A stretch of 64,000 bases of DNA from Dehalococcoidia bacterium (GCA_022824185.1 JAJEAU010000010.1:248001-312000), one strand, 5' to 3'; shown: positions 43,666 through 52,936, counted from the stretch's first letter. Notes: generated by a model from the letters alone, not told the origin. Numbers and translations: made by a program.

Positions 43666-44903
43666 CTGTCGAATTCCTTGAAGAGGACAGAGGCGTTGTG
43701 TCCGCCGAAGCCCAAAGAGTTGGACATCGTGACTGGAACGCGACCGCGTTTAGCCAGATTAGGGACGTAGTCGAGATCGCAGTCCGGGTCCGGGTTTTCA
43801 AGATTGATCGTTGGTGGGACCACGGATTCTGAGATTGCCATGACGCTGAATGCGGCTTCGATGCCGCCGGCGGCGCCGAGAAGATGTCCTGTCATGGACT
43901 TTGTGCTGCTCATCAGGAGGTCGTTTGCGTGGTTTCCAAATGCCTTTTTGACCGCGATGGTTTCGAATTTGTCGTTCAACGGCGTGGAAGTGCCGTGGGC
44001 ATTGATGTAGGCGACCTCTTCAGGTTCGAGGCCCGATTGTTTGACGGCGATCTTCATCGCTTGGGCTGCGCCTTCGCCTTCAGGGTGCGGTTGAGTGACG
44101 TGATGCGCGTCGCTGGTTGCGCCGTATCCCGCCAGTTCGCAAAGGACGTTGGCACCGCGTTTTTCTGCGTGTTCGAGGGATTCGATGACGATGACGCCCG
44201 CGCCTTCGCCGAGTACGAAGCCATCGCGTTCGGCGTCGAATGGTCGTGACGCGCCTTGCGGGTCGTCGTTGCGCGTCGAGAGTGCTTTACAAGCGTTGAA
44301 CCCGGATACGCCGATCGGGCAGATTGCCGCTTCGGTGCCGCCGGCGATGGCGACGTCAACCACTCCGCGTTTGATCATTTCGGCGGCTTCGCCGATGGAA
44401 TCGGTGCCTGTCGCACAGGCGGACACGACGGAGAAGTTGGGCCCCTTTGCTCCAGTCATCATAGAGACTTGACCGCTGGCCAAGTCGCCCAACATCATCG
44501 GAATGAGGAACGGGTTGACTCTTCGGGGCCCTCGGTCGTTTAGGACTTCGAGTTGCTCTGAGATCGTGATGATGCCGCCGACGCCGCTGCCGATCAGGAT
44601 TGCGACGCGGTTCGCGTCTTCGTCTTCCATCTCGATGCCGGCGTGTTCCAATGCTTCGAGGCTTGCGACACATGCGAACTGGGTGAATCGATCCATACGT
44701 CTGGCTTGACGACGACCGAGGATCGAGCCGGCTTCGAAGTCATTGATTTCGGCGGCGATGCGAGATTCGTAACCTTCAGCGTCGAATGAGCCGATATAGT
44801 CCACGCCCGACTTCCCGTTGATGAGGTTGTTCCAAGTAGTTTCGCGGTCGGAACCCAACGGCGTGACCAACCCGATTCCGGTGACGACTACTCGGTCATT
44901 CAT
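43662..44903 (-). CDS. fabF: 3-oxoacyl-[acyl-carrier-protein] synthase II
   Basis: A 413-residue KAS II condensing enzyme extending acyl chains with malonyl-ACP. The triad is C163 (SACATG), H303 (INAHGTST) and H340 (KSMTGHLLGAAGG), the same numbering as E. coli FabF, which supports the start MNDRVVVTGIG at 44903. The frame stays open to 45074 but those residues are not part of the family. It shares a coupled overlap with recJ downstream. No other fab genes are adjacent. Confidence 0.94.
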   Translation of the reverse strand: MNDRVVVTGIGLVTPLGSDRETTWNNLINGKSGVDYIGSFDAEGYESRIAAEINDFEAGSILGRRQARRMDRFTQFACVASLEALEHAGIEMEDEDANRVAILIGSGVGGIITISEQLEVLNDRGPRRVNPFLIPMMLGDLASGQVSMMTGAKGPNFSVVSACATGTDSIGEAAEMIKRGVVDVAIAGGTEAAICPIGVSGFNACKALSTRNDDPQGASRPFDAERDGFVLGEGAGVIVIESLEHAEKRGANVLCELAGYGATSDAHHVTQPHPEGEGAAQAMKIAVKQSGLEPEEVAYINAHGTSTPLNDKFETIAVKKAFGNHANDLLMSSTKSMTGHLLGAAGGIEAAFSVMAISESVVPPTINLENPDPDCDLDYVPNLAKRGRVPVTMSNSLGFGGHNASVLFKEFDS

Positions 44904-45030
44904 TGGTCGATTGTTTCCCATCTCGTAGCTGTGTAAGTGGCGTCGATACGCAGAATGAAGTATATATCTGGGCTTGGAATTGCCTTTCGTGCGGATTGAA
45001 GCGCGGGCGCTTCGTAGAATCGAATCGGCG

Positions 45031-46440
45031 ATGGTTACGGTTGAGATTGAGACGCATGGATGCAAGCTGAACACTGCTGATTCTCAGCAGTTGGCGGCCG
45101 AGTTTTTGCGCGCCGGTTTTGCGGTTCTTGGTCGGGATGACGAGGAGGTGCCGGACGTTTTCGTGTTGAACTCGTGCACTGTGACACACGTTGCCGACAA
45201 GAAGGCGAGGCAAACTATCTCGGCGGCGAAGAGGCGGTATCCGAACGCGTTGACGGTGATGACCGGTTGCTATCCGGAGAGAGCGAGGGACGAGGTTGCG
45301 AGTGCGGTCAATGTGGACTTAGTTCTCGGCAACCGGCAAAAGGCCGATCTTGTGGCGTCGGTCGCTGAGCGATTAAGCATCGAGGTTACCCCTTGTGCGG
45401 ATGGCAGGGACGTGTTTCCTGCGGGAGCTTTGCTAGGTCGGACGCGGGCTTCGGTGAAGATTCAAGAAGGATGTGACCAAGTATGCGCCTACTGCATTGT
45501 GCCGAAGGTGAGGGGACGGGAGAGGAGCGTACCGGTGGAGAGGATCGTATCCTCGGTTCGCGGGTTGGAACGGACGGGATGTCGAGAGGTTGTTTTCACG
45601 GGTACGCAGCTGGGGCACTATGGATTCGATTTGGGAGATGGCGTGGATTTGAGTTTCATGTTGAAGGCCGTGTTGACGCAGACCGAGATTCCGCGTATCA
45701 GAGTTTCTTCGTTACAACCGCCGGAGATTGACGATGCGTTGCTCGATGTTTGGGTCGATGAGGGATCTGGTAGGTTGTGTCCGCATTTCCACATGCCGTT
45801 GCAGGGCGGCAGCGATGAGATTCTTCGACGGATGCGTCGGACCTATTCTTCGGACGAGTTTGTGTCCAAGGTCGAGTTGGTCCGAGAACGGATTGATGGT
45901 TGCGGGATTACGACCGACGTGATCGCGGGATTCCCAGGTGAAACGGATGGGGACCATGCAGCATCGGTTGAGGTTTTGCAGAAGGTCGGATTTTCGGATG
46001 CACATGTCTTCCCATACTCGAAACGTCCGGGGACAAGCGCGCATCATTTCGAAGAACAGATTGACGCGAAGACGAAGGCGGAGCGAGCCGGAGAGTTGCG
46101 GGAGATATCAGTTGTGAGCGCTACGCGCTTCCGAAGATCGATGTTGGGCGAAGTTCGTCCGGTGCTCTGGGAAGGACGGCGTGGCCAGTCGGGACTGACC
46201 GACAACTACATAAAGGTCAGTATGGATCGCCAAGCCTCCGGGTCGGTTGGCGATGGCTTGATTGAATCGCTCGTATTGGAACGTCTCGACGAGGATGGAT
46301 CCGTTATCGTGAGGGCTCCTGTGGTTGAAGAACAGTCACAGGAGCCTCCGACCGAGGATCAATTGACGAACGGGTCGTGTTGCGACAAGATGTCGCTCGG
46401 GGTCCCTACGAAGTTGCCATCGCGGTCGCGGTCGATGTAG
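45031..46440 (+). CDS. mtaB: tRNA t6A methylthiotransferase MtaB-like (radical SAM)
   Basis: A 469-residue MiaB-family enzyme adding a methylthio group to N6-threonylcarbamoyladenosine at tRNA position 37. The N-terminal UPF0004 domain has Cys in THGCKLN, NSCTV and TGCYPE (first cluster); the radical-SAM cluster is CDQVCAYC; a C-terminal TRAM-like region follows. The last ~27 codons overlap the 3' end of the convergent gene at 46359, so the C-terminal tail is probably unusual. Start MVTVEIETHG at 45031 lacks a clear ribosome-binding site; the frame is open to 44974. Confidence 0.9.
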   Translation: MVTVEIETHGCKLNTADSQQLAAEFLRAGFAVLGRDDEEVPDVFVLNSCTVTHVADKKARQTISAAKRRYPNALTVMTGCYPERARDEVASAVNVDLVLGNRQKADLVASVAERLSIEVTPCADGRDVFPAGALLGRTRASVKIQEGCDQVCAYCIVPKVRGRERSVPVERIVSSVRGLERTGCREVVFTGTQLGHYGFDLGDGVDLSFMLKAVLTQTEIPRIRVSSLQPPEIDDALLDVWVDEGSGRLCPHFHMPLQGGSDEILRRMRRTYSSDEFVSKVELVRERIDGCGITTDVIAGFPGETDGDHAASVEVLQKVGFSDAHVFPYSKRPGTSAHHFEEQIDAKTKAERAGELREISVVSATRFRRSMLGEVRPVLWEGRRGQSGLTDNYIKVSMDRQASGSVGDGLIESLVLERLDEDGSVIVRAPVVEEQSQEPPTEDQLTNGSCCDKMSLGVPTKLPSRSRSM

Positions 46441-47249
46441 ACGGCGGTCCGCGCCGGGTCCATGGCGAAGAACAGCGTGGATCGTTCCCGTTCCGCCCTT
46501 TCGAGCAGGCTATATTTAGCTTCGTACGCTTTCGCTTGGTGTTCGCCGAAGCCGAACTGCACGAATGGGTCGATGTGGAATTGCGAAGGGAAAAGAAGCG
46601 GCGAGACGACGAGTTTCTCCGAACCGCAGTTGATCGATACGGTGGAGTTCGCCGGCGTGACACCGCCGTGACACTCCATCACGATGCCCGGGCCGACTTC
46701 GGCTTCGATGTCGTCAACCAATGTGATGGGGACGCCGAGTTTTTGGAGCTTTTTCAGGTTCTGCCGCACCTCGCGATAGGAGTTTTGGTGGTAGCCATTG
46801 TTGCCCATTGCCGCATCCCATTCTCCGCGAGGGATGATGTACTCGGCGTTGGGACATACGGGTTCGGCGTCGCCCCTGTTGTTGTAGACGATTAATCCGC
46901 CTGCGTGGAGGAAGTGGAGACTGGGGAGAACAACTCGGTTGACGGTTTTGTGGGGCAGAGATCTTAAAAGTTGATTGTTCTTGGCTCCAAGGATCTCCCG
47001 AGTGAAAATCGGATCATTAGTGTCCAACCCGGTCCCGATGAGAGTGATGTCGTAGACGTCTGTCTCGGAAGTTGGCACGTTGACCTGAAGAGCGCAATTT
47101 GAGAATGGAACGCGATTTTGCCGATCGGTGGGGCTTTTACTGCCGGGATGCACGAATTTGATCCACTGCCGCTTTTCGACGTTATAGGCATAGGTGACGT
47201 CAAGTTTGAGAGTTCCGGTGTCGATAGCTCTGGTCTGTACTCTGGCCAT
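46359..47249 (-). CDS. Metallo-beta-lactamase-fold protein with a degenerate metal site
   Basis: A 296-residue protein. The region LPSLHFLHAGGLIVYNN aligns with the HxHxDH motif of MBL-fold hydrolases (for example quorum lactonases), followed by the expected CPNAEYIIPRGEWD. However, the first His is S110 and the Asp is L114; only H112 and H115 remain. The later MECHGGVTPANSTVS also departs from the usual PGHT. It is therefore probably not a standard two-zinc hydrolase. GGAGAA precedes the ATG. It converges on mtaB with an 82-bp overlap. A small gene (47381-47584) lies upstream on the same strand. Confidence 0.75.
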   Translation of the reverse strand: MARVQTRAIDTGTLKLDVTYAYNVEKRQWIKFVHPGSKSPTDRQNRVPFSNCALQVNVPTSETDVYDITLIGTGLDTNDPIFTREILGAKNNQLLRSLPHKTVNRVVLPSLHFLHAGGLIVYNNRGDAEPVCPNAEYIIPRGEWDAAMGNNGYHQNSYREVRQNLKKLQKLGVPITLVDDIEAEVGPGIVMECHGGVTPANSTVSINCGSEKLVVSPLLFPSQFHIDPFVQFGFGEHQAKAYEAKYSLLERAERERSTLFFAMDPARTAVYIDRDRDGNFVGTPSDILSQHDPFVN

Positions 47250-47380
47250 TTGTTTTCTCCGTTCAAACAGATAGAGGATTGTCTTACCGATTTCTCGGTA
47301 CGCTTCACCGCCGATGTGGCGAATCAGCGGATTGGTTGTCCTTCGAACCTGGGATCACGTCCCAGGTTCGTAAAAGGAAC

Positions 47381-47584
47381 TTACGCAACTTCGCGGGTGA
47401 AGACTGGTTCGCCCGCGTGGAGCACTGGAGAGTGGTTGACAGACGAATCTGGTCTACCGTTTGCGATCTCTGCGAGTTTGATGTGGAGGGTAGCCTTCGC
47501 GAGTTGAATGCTGTGTTGCATTGCAGAGCCGTTGTCACTCAAGGCTTCCTTCGCCTTTCGGAAAGTATCACTTTTGCTAACCAT
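47381..47584 (-). CDS. Small hypothetical protein
   Basis: A 67-residue protein MVSKSDTFRKAKEALSDNGS..., mostly helical and charged. It is supported by AAAAGGAGG nine bases upstream of the ATG and by a good promoter at 47698-47670. It lies 131 bp before the degenerate MBL-fold gene in the same direction and may share its transcript. Family unknown. Confidence 0.65.
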   Translation of the reverse strand: MVSKSDTFRKAKEALSDNGSAMQHSIQLAKATLHIKLAEIANGRPDSSVNHSPVLHAGEPVFTREVA

Positions 47585-47669
47585 GGCGGCCTCCTTTTTG
47601 GACTAACGAGGGGAATCTGTCTCGGTGTTTCGGCAAACTTGGGATCAGGCACCTACTCGTTTCGGCTAT

Positions 47670-47698
47670 AGTTTAGGCTGAAAACGCAATTTAGTCAA
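47670..47698 (-). promoter_or_regulatory. Sigma-70-type promoter for the small gene at 47381-47584
   Basis: On the minus strand, -35 TTGACT (47698-47693), a 17-base spacer, -10 TAAACT (47675-47670), about 85 bases upstream of the start codon. Confidence 0.6.
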
Positions 47699-47881
47699 CC
47701 CTAATCTGATTAAAATTTTGAATTAGTTTCGTAAAACGCCATTGACGACGGATCGGAACCTTAGTTGGTTCGTCAACGCAATGATTCGTGCGTGAAAGGG
47801 AGCATTCGACTGGTCCAGGGCGAATGGCACGTCGAAAAGGACCGCTTAGCGTGGGGGGATTGGTTTCGCTAGAATTGACGA

Positions 47882-49447
47882 ATGATGGCGCGATCTGGGA
47901 TTTTAGGACTAGGAACGACTGAAATGGGCTTGACATTGCACACCATGCGCGGTGACTTAACGCAGATTGCGTCGGATGCGGCGATTGTCAATTTGTTCGA
48001 TGGCGTCAAGCGTCCTGGCGGCGCTACTGGGCAGGTCGATCGTGCACTTGGCGGATTGATAGGCGATTTGATCGAAGACGGTGAGGTTACAGGGAAACGG
48101 GGCAACAACGTCTTGATCCACACACCAACCGGTCGTTACGGCGAGTTTGTTCCGAAGCGAGTGCTGGTGATGGGTTTGGGTAAAGCGGGAGATTTCGGGT
48201 ATGACGATATTCGTGAGGTGTCAGCCGTGGCGGTCAACAGGTTGAAGGGGATTGCCACGACGGCAACGACGATAGTCCACGGAGGCGGGATCGGCGGCTT
48301 GGATACGGCGAAAGCATCGCAGGCGGTCGCTGAGGGGGCGTTGGTCGGATCGTATTCTTTTAACAAGTACAAAAAAACGTCGAATGATTCGGATAACCGA
48401 CTAGGGCTACTGAACATTGTGGAGTTCGATGACGCGAAGATCCCCGAGGTGCGTTCCGGAGTCGCGAATGGGATCGCGGCAGGCGAGGCACAGAACTTCG
48501 CTCGGGATCTGGTGAACGAACCTGCGAACGTGTTGTCGCCGGAGGTCATGGCGGAAGCGGCGCGAGAGGTGGCGCACGAACACGGCTTCGGTTTCGAGGT
48601 GATGGATTTGGCTGAATGCCGGTCCATGGGTATGAACGCGTATGTCGGTGTGGCGCAAGGTTCTCACCGCCCGGCGCAATTTGTGCATCTGACATACGAG
48701 GGTGATCCCTCGGATGCGAGCAACAACGTCTGGTTGATCGGTAAGAGCATCACCTTCGATTCGGGTGGGTTGTCGTTGAAACCGTCGCGAGGGATGGTGA
48801 CGATGAAGGGCGACATGGGAGGTGGTGCCGCGGTTTTGGGTGCGATGAAGATTGTTGGGGCGGCGAAGCCACGTATCAATGTTCACGCGGTGTTGCCTAT
48901 GACGGAAAACATGCCGGGCGGTGGCGCTCAACGTCCTGGAGACGTCGTGAAGGCTATGAACGGCAAGTACATAGAGGTAGACAATACCGACGCGGAGGGT
49001 CGGTTGACGTTGGCGGATGCCCTCGGATACGCACGTGAAAACGGCGCGGCTCGGATCATTGACGTGGCAACCTTGACGGGCGCAGCGCGAGTTGCGCTGG
49101 GAACCGGGAACGCGGCGTTGTTTGGAAACGATGACGCCTTGATGAAGTCGGTGTTGGAAGCCGCTGAGACTTCTGGCGATGGAATGTGGCAGTTGCCATT
49201 AGATGAGACGTCGAAGCGATTGAACCGTTCGGACATCGCGGACGTAAAGAACAGTGGAGGTGCGCCGGCAGGATCGATCACTGCGGCACATTTCATCTCG
49301 GAATTCGCTGAGGACACGCCGTGGGTGCACATCGATATCGCCTCGGTATCTATGATTACCGGCAGTCGCGGAATGTTCCGGACCAACGGGGCGACCGGTG
49401 CCCCGACACGGACGCTAGCCCACTTGGCGGCGTCACTGGCTAGATAG
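47882..49447 (+). CDS. pepA: Leucyl aminopeptidase (M17)
   Basis: A two-zinc cytosolic aminopeptidase of about 507-521 residues. The catalytic domain shows GKSITFDSGGLSLKPS (metal-binding Lys/Asp), MKGDMGGGAAVLG and NTDAEGRLTLADAL, the PepA signature. The N-terminal domain spans residues ~15-170. ATG 47882 gives the longest product, but ATG 47924 (MGLTLHTMRGDL) matches the family N-terminus better and has TAGGA upstream. A short lipoprotein gene follows at once. Confidence 0.92.
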   Translation: MMARSGILGLGTTEMGLTLHTMRGDLTQIASDAAIVNLFDGVKRPGGATGQVDRALGGLIGDLIEDGEVTGKRGNNVLIHTPTGRYGEFVPKRVLVMGLGKAGDFGYDDIREVSAVAVNRLKGIATTATTIVHGGGIGGLDTAKASQAVAEGALVGSYSFNKYKKTSNDSDNRLGLLNIVEFDDAKIPEVRSGVANGIAAGEAQNFARDLVNEPANVLSPEVMAEAAREVAHEHGFGFEVMDLAECRSMGMNAYVGVAQGSHRPAQFVHLTYEGDPSDASNNVWLIGKSITFDSGGLSLKPSRGMVTMKGDMGGGAAVLGAMKIVGAAKPRINVHAVLPMTENMPGGGAQRPGDVVKAMNGKYIEVDNTDAEGRLTLADALGYARENGAARIIDVATLTGAARVALGTGNAALFGNDDALMKSVLEAAETSGDGMWQLPLDETSKRLNRSDIADVKNSGGAPAGSITAAHFISEFAEDTPWVHIDIASVSMITGSRGMFRTNGATGAPTRTLAHLAASLAR

Positions 49448-49448
49448 A

Positions 49449-50105
49449 TTGATCAACTCATTGAGATTGTTGCCCGTCGTCATTTTGGCGGGTGCGTTGT
49501 CGTTGGGAGCGATTGCGTGTGGATCTGTTGACGACGGATTAGAGCCGACGCCAAGAGCTAGTGGGCCTTATTCGGTCGCTACCGATTTCTTGGTCGTTAC
49601 TCCGACCTCCATCGAACCGCCGGAGGGTTGGTGGAACCCGATTGGCGAGAGAGAGCTTCGACTGCTGGACAACACGTTGACGGGTATTCGGATGTGGGGC
49701 AACTGCGTTTGGTACAACGACGATCCATCGCCGTCGACGGAGAAGGCGGTGAGAGCGTCGCTGGCCGATGTGATCGGATCGCCGGTGGCGGTTGAGATCG
49801 GGATAGTCGAGAGCGCCGATCTGAGTTTGATATGCGACAGGTTTTTTGCGTCGGTCGCAACTTTCGAGATCGAGGTTTCGGAGGGACGTAGAGCAGCGCT
49901 GGCGTCTGAAATGATGATCGACCTGATGGATTCCTGCGTATCGTTTTATCGCGAACCTGATCCTGCACTGGGCTATCGGATCGCGATCACGTTTATCGAT
50001 ATGTTGTGGATGCTCGAACAGGATGCGCCGCGTTGGTGGCGCCGCGATTTATGGGGCGTCCGCGAGTGGTGCGATGGTGTGGTCGAGGGTGCGGTCGCGA
50101 GTTAG
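49449..50105 (+). CDS. Putative lipoprotein
   Basis: 218 residues from a TTG one base after the pepA stop. The signal MINSLRLLPVVILAGALSLGAIAC has lipobox LGAIAC with C24. The mature part is acidic and helical with several Trp and Cys (MWGNCVWYNDD, DSCVSFYREPD) and no known domain. Likely exported and lipid-anchored by Lgt. Co-transcribed with pepA by position. Confidence 0.75.
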   Translation: MINSLRLLPVVILAGALSLGAIACGSVDDGLEPTPRASGPYSVATDFLVVTPTSIEPPEGWWNPIGERELRLLDNTLTGIRMWGNCVWYNDDPSPSTEKAVRASLADVIGSPVAVEIGIVESADLSLICDRFFASVATFEIEVSEGRRAALASEMMIDLMDSCVSFYREPDPALGYRIAITFIDMLWMLEQDAPRWWRRDLWGVREWCDGVVEGAVAS

Positions 50106-50154
50106 CAACCCGCGATTTGGCGCTTCGCCGCTCAGTTGATCAAGACTTTACGTC

Positions 50155-50910
50155 TCAGATCGGCATGATCGTGGTGTCGAGGGTGATTTCGGCGATGAGG
50201 ATTGCGCCGACGGCTATGCTCAATCCACCTGCTGCCAAGACGACGTAACGGTTGAGATTCTGCTTTGCGGATGAGAATCTGAAGGGGAGGGCGAGTACCA
50301 GTGTTAGACCAGCCATGGAGATCATGGTGCCGATGCTGAATAGCACGATGTAGCCGATGCCGACCCACGCGGCGTCGATAGTGGGCACCAGAGCAACCAT
50401 CACCGCTGCGCTTCCGGCGAGTCCATGGACGATGCCGATGACGAAGGATTTGACGCGGAAGACCGGTTTGCCAAGGATGAAGAAGCTATTGTGACTACCG
50501 CGGTCGATTTCGTGTCGTGCGGAGGGTTCGTGAGAGGCGTGGATGTGGACGTGCGGCTGCTTGACATGGCTATGTTGGTGGATGTGTAGGTTGCCCCGGA
50601 GCACGTTCCAAGCGGCGCTGACGCCGAGGTAGATGAGCATGACCGCGACACCTAGTTCAAGGTACGGAGCCACGCTTTCGTATCGATCGAGGACAACGCC
50701 TTTGACGAGAAGAATGATTGTGCCTAGGACGAGAAGCGGGAGTGAGTGTCCCGCTCCCCAGGATGCCCCGATCCAGATCGACTGCCAGAGGTTTCGCTCT
50801 TTGTCGACTATGTTGGCAACGGCCACGACGTGGTCGGCGTCGGTGGCATGTTTAAGTCCGAGGAGAAACCCGAAGGTCAAGACCGCGACAAATCCGAAGG
50901 TTATGTCCAT
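50155..50910 (-). CDS. Nickel/cobalt transporter-like membrane protein (NiCoT/UreH type)
   Basis: A 251-residue membrane protein with about six segments. GLKHATDADHVVAVANI matches the NiCoT/UreH metal signature in the first helices, and IGASWGAGHSLPLL follows. A His-rich loop (HIHQHSHVKQPHVHIHASHE) between helices 3 and 4 would bind metal. Start MDITFGFVAV at 50910; an in-frame extension upstream runs through two tRNA genes and is not real. It could supply cobalt for corrinoids or nickel for an enzyme; the metal is not decided by the sequence. Confidence 0.82.
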   Translation of the reverse strand: MDITFGFVAVLTFGFLLGLKHATDADHVVAVANIVDKERNLWQSIWIGASWGAGHSLPLLVLGTIILLVKGVVLDRYESVAPYLELGVAVMLIYLGVSAAWNVLRGNLHIHQHSHVKQPHVHIHASHEPSARHEIDRGSHNSFFILGKPVFRVKSFVIGIVHGLAGSAAVMVALVPTIDAAWVGIGYIVLFSIGTMISMAGLTLVLALPFRFSSAKQNLNRYVVLAAGGLSIAVGAILIAEITLDTTIMPI

Positions 50911-50993
50911 GGTTGTCGAGTGGGGTGTGTGAATCGAACTACGAACACGGAGAATGTTGGGGAAATCTGGTGGTGCGAGTTCGAAGAATTGGG

Positions 50994-51069
50994 TGGCACG
51001 CCCGGAGGGATTCGAACCCCCGACCCTCTGGTTCGAAGCCAGATGCTCTGTCCCCTGAGCTACGGGCGC
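50994..51069 (-). tRNA. tRNA-Arg (UCG)
   Basis: Reverse strand: acceptor GCGCCCG / CGGGCGT, D-arm AGCTCAGGGGACAGAGC, anticodon arm TCTGG-CTTCGAA-CCAGA (anticodon TCG), T-arm GGGGGTTCGAATCCCTC, discriminator G and an encoded CCA (50994-50996). The first acceptor pair is G-U. Confidence 0.93.
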
Positions 51070-51097
51070 ATGGATATCCTCGGAAAAGCAAAGTGAG

Positions 51098-51174
51098 TGG
51101 GGTGGACGGAGGGAGTCGAACCCTCGATCTTCAGGGCCACAACCTGACGTGTTAACCGCTACACTACGCCCACC
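51098..51174 (-). tRNA. tRNA-His (GUG)
   Basis: Reverse strand: the extra 5' G (-1) at 51174 pairs with C73, diagnostic of tRNA-His. Acceptor GTGGGCG / CGTCCAC, anticodon arm TCAGG-TTGTGGC-CCTGA (anticodon GTG), T-arm GAGGGTTCGACTCCCTC, encoded CCA at 51098-51100. It lies 28 bp from tRNA-Arg. Confidence 0.93.
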
Positions 51175-51342
51175 ACGGGATTGCATTCGCGAGGTTTGCG
51201 TCATTCACGATTCTAAATCAGACAACCCCCGTGTTTTTGGCACAGAGTATGCGTCGATGCCTGCCCGCGAACGAAGATGCCTTTCTTGCATTGGTATCGC
51301 GTTGCTAGAATTGCCGCATCAACTAGCGAGAGGATGCTCGAA

Positions 51343-52491
51343 ATGAAGATCGTCGATGTAAAACCGATGATTGTTGAGAATGATCCGCCTTACATCGGTG
51401 GCAAGCACTTGGTGTTCGTCCAAGTAATCACCGACGAGGGAGTCATCGGGTTGGGAGAGCGGGTAACCGGTAGCGGGTATTCGGGAAACCCGGCGGATCT
51501 GGGTTCGATCCTCTCGTTGATGGGCGAGTTCGGACGGTACGTGCTGATCGGAGAGAATCCGTTCAACATTGAGTTGCTTTGGCAGAGGATGTACGCCGAG
51601 CGACATGACTTTCGGCACCCGAGTTTGTACGCTACGCCGGTGATCAGCGCGTTGGAGATGGCGCTGTGGGACATCGTGGGTAAGGCGACCGGCCAGCCGA
51701 TCTACAACCTGCTAGGCGGGAAGTTCCACGAGAAGCTGCGAGCGTATGCGTATATGCCGCAACCGGAAGGCGGCTTCATGGCAAACCCGGAAGCGGCGGG
51801 GCCGATTGCTGAGAAGTTGCTGTCGGAAGGAAACACGGCCTGCAAGATCGACCCATTTACTCCGTTATTCCCGGGGCCGCGGGATGTCGGTTTGCCCGAA
51901 ATCACGCAGGCGGCGAAGATATGGAAGGCGATCCGGGATGCCGTCGGAAATGAACTCGAAGTGGGGATAGGCACTCACGGTCAGTTGACGACGTATAGTG
52001 CGATCCGGGTTGCGGACTTTCTCGAGGAGTACCACCCGTTCTGGTTTGAAGAGCCAGTGCCGCCAGAGAACATCGAGGAGATGGCGCGGGTCGCCGCGCA
52101 CACGTCGATTCCGATTGCGACGGGCGAGCGATTGGTGACCAAGTTCGAGTTCTCGAACCTGCTGGAGAAGCAGGCGGCGCAGATCATTCAGTTAGATCTT
52201 GGTCAGTGCGGCGGGATTATGGAATCGAAGAAGATCGCGGCGATTGCGGAGGCGCACTACGCGGTGATCGCCCCTCACATGTACTGCGGTCCGATAGCAG
52301 CGGCTGCGGCAATTCAGCTTGACACCTGCTCACCGAACTTCATGATCGCGGAGGCGAACCAAGGGCCGTTACACAAGATCATCTTCAAGGAACCGGTGGT
52401 GTTCGAGAACGGGTATTACATCCCGCCGACGGGACCGGGGTTGGGAGTTGAGTTGGATATGGATGTGGTTAAGGGGAGGTTGGTGGGGTGA
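51343..52491 (+). CDS. Enolase-superfamily enzyme with an altered first metal ligand
   Basis: A 382-residue MR/MLE-type protein resembling galactonate dehydratase-like enzymes (WFEEPVPPENIEEM, IPIATGERL, APHMYCGPIAAAA). K168 is in the base position, and E236 and E262 are metal ligands, but the position of the first ligand, Asp in IDAHG of the paralogue at 35041, reads IGTHGQ here (Gly210). That suggests a different metal site or reaction, or a specific subfamily. ATG 51343 with GAGAGGA upstream is preferred over a start at 51277. Confidence 0.85.
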   Translation: MKIVDVKPMIVENDPPYIGGKHLVFVQVITDEGVIGLGERVTGSGYSGNPADLGSILSLMGEFGRYVLIGENPFNIELLWQRMYAERHDFRHPSLYATPVISALEMALWDIVGKATGQPIYNLLGGKFHEKLRAYAYMPQPEGGFMANPEAAGPIAEKLLSEGNTACKIDPFTPLFPGPRDVGLPEITQAAKIWKAIRDAVGNELEVGIGTHGQLTTYSAIRVADFLEEYHPFWFEEPVPPENIEEMARVAAHTSIPIATGERLVTKFEFSNLLEKQAAQIIQLDLGQCGGIMESKKIAAIAEAHYAVIAPHMYCGPIAAAAAIQLDTCSPNFMIAEANQGPLHKIIFKEPVVFENGYYIPPTGPGLGVELDMDVVKGRLVG

Positions 52492-52492
52492 G

Positions 52493-52936
52493 TTAGTTCT
52501 CGTCTTTGCCGTTGCGACGTGCCGCTTGTTCCTCTCGTTCTAGTTGTCGGCCGAGATTAACACCCTTCTCAAATTCTTCTTTGAGCCGCGCTTCGGCTTT
52601 TTCCCGCTCCTTGATCCTGTCTTTGGCTTGCTTGGCTCGGTACCATTCTCTGAGAACCATCAGTACCTCCAGTTCGATGATTGTTGCTACAGCGGCGACG
52701 AAAATCAATGGTGCAGCGCCGCTGGTGACGTTGACGATGATGTTTGCAATGTTATCGTGCGTCGAGCTTGACTCTTCGGTCCACCACAAGAGGAACACGA
52801 GCGGCGCGGTGTGGGTTACTAGGAGCAGGTAGAACCACGGACCGAAATCCACGGACACGCTCCAGATCGAAACGCGACGTTCGGAAGCATCGACGGCAAT
52901 GTCGGCCAGTTGTTCTTCGCGCTCTTGTTCACGCAT
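52493..52936 (-). CDS. Two-helix membrane protein with a charged coiled-coil tail
   Basis: 147 residues: hydrophobic segments FYLLLVTHTAPLVFLLWW and APLIFVAAVATIIELEVLMVL, then a Lys/Glu/Arg-rich tail of about 45 residues (KQAKDRIKEREKAEARLKEE...) likely to form a coiled coil in the cytoplasm. No family recognised. Convergent with the enolase-superfamily gene (1-bp gap). Confidence 0.7.
   Translation of the reverse strand: MREQEREEQLADIAVDASERRVSIWSVSVDFGPWFYLLLVTHTAPLVFLLWWTEESSSTHDNIANIIVNVTSGAAPLIFVAAVATIIELEVLMVLREWYRAKQAKDRIKEREKAEARLKEEFEKGVNLGRQLEREEQAARRNGKDEN

Noticed and set aside
44904-45074. 57-residue extension of FabF
   Set aside because: Catalytic residue numbering matches E. 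coli FabF only with the start at 44903.
50911-51204. 98-residue N-terminal extension of the Ni/Co transporter
   Set aside because: It runs through tRNA-Arg and tRNA-His genes; the conserved protein begins at MDITFGF.
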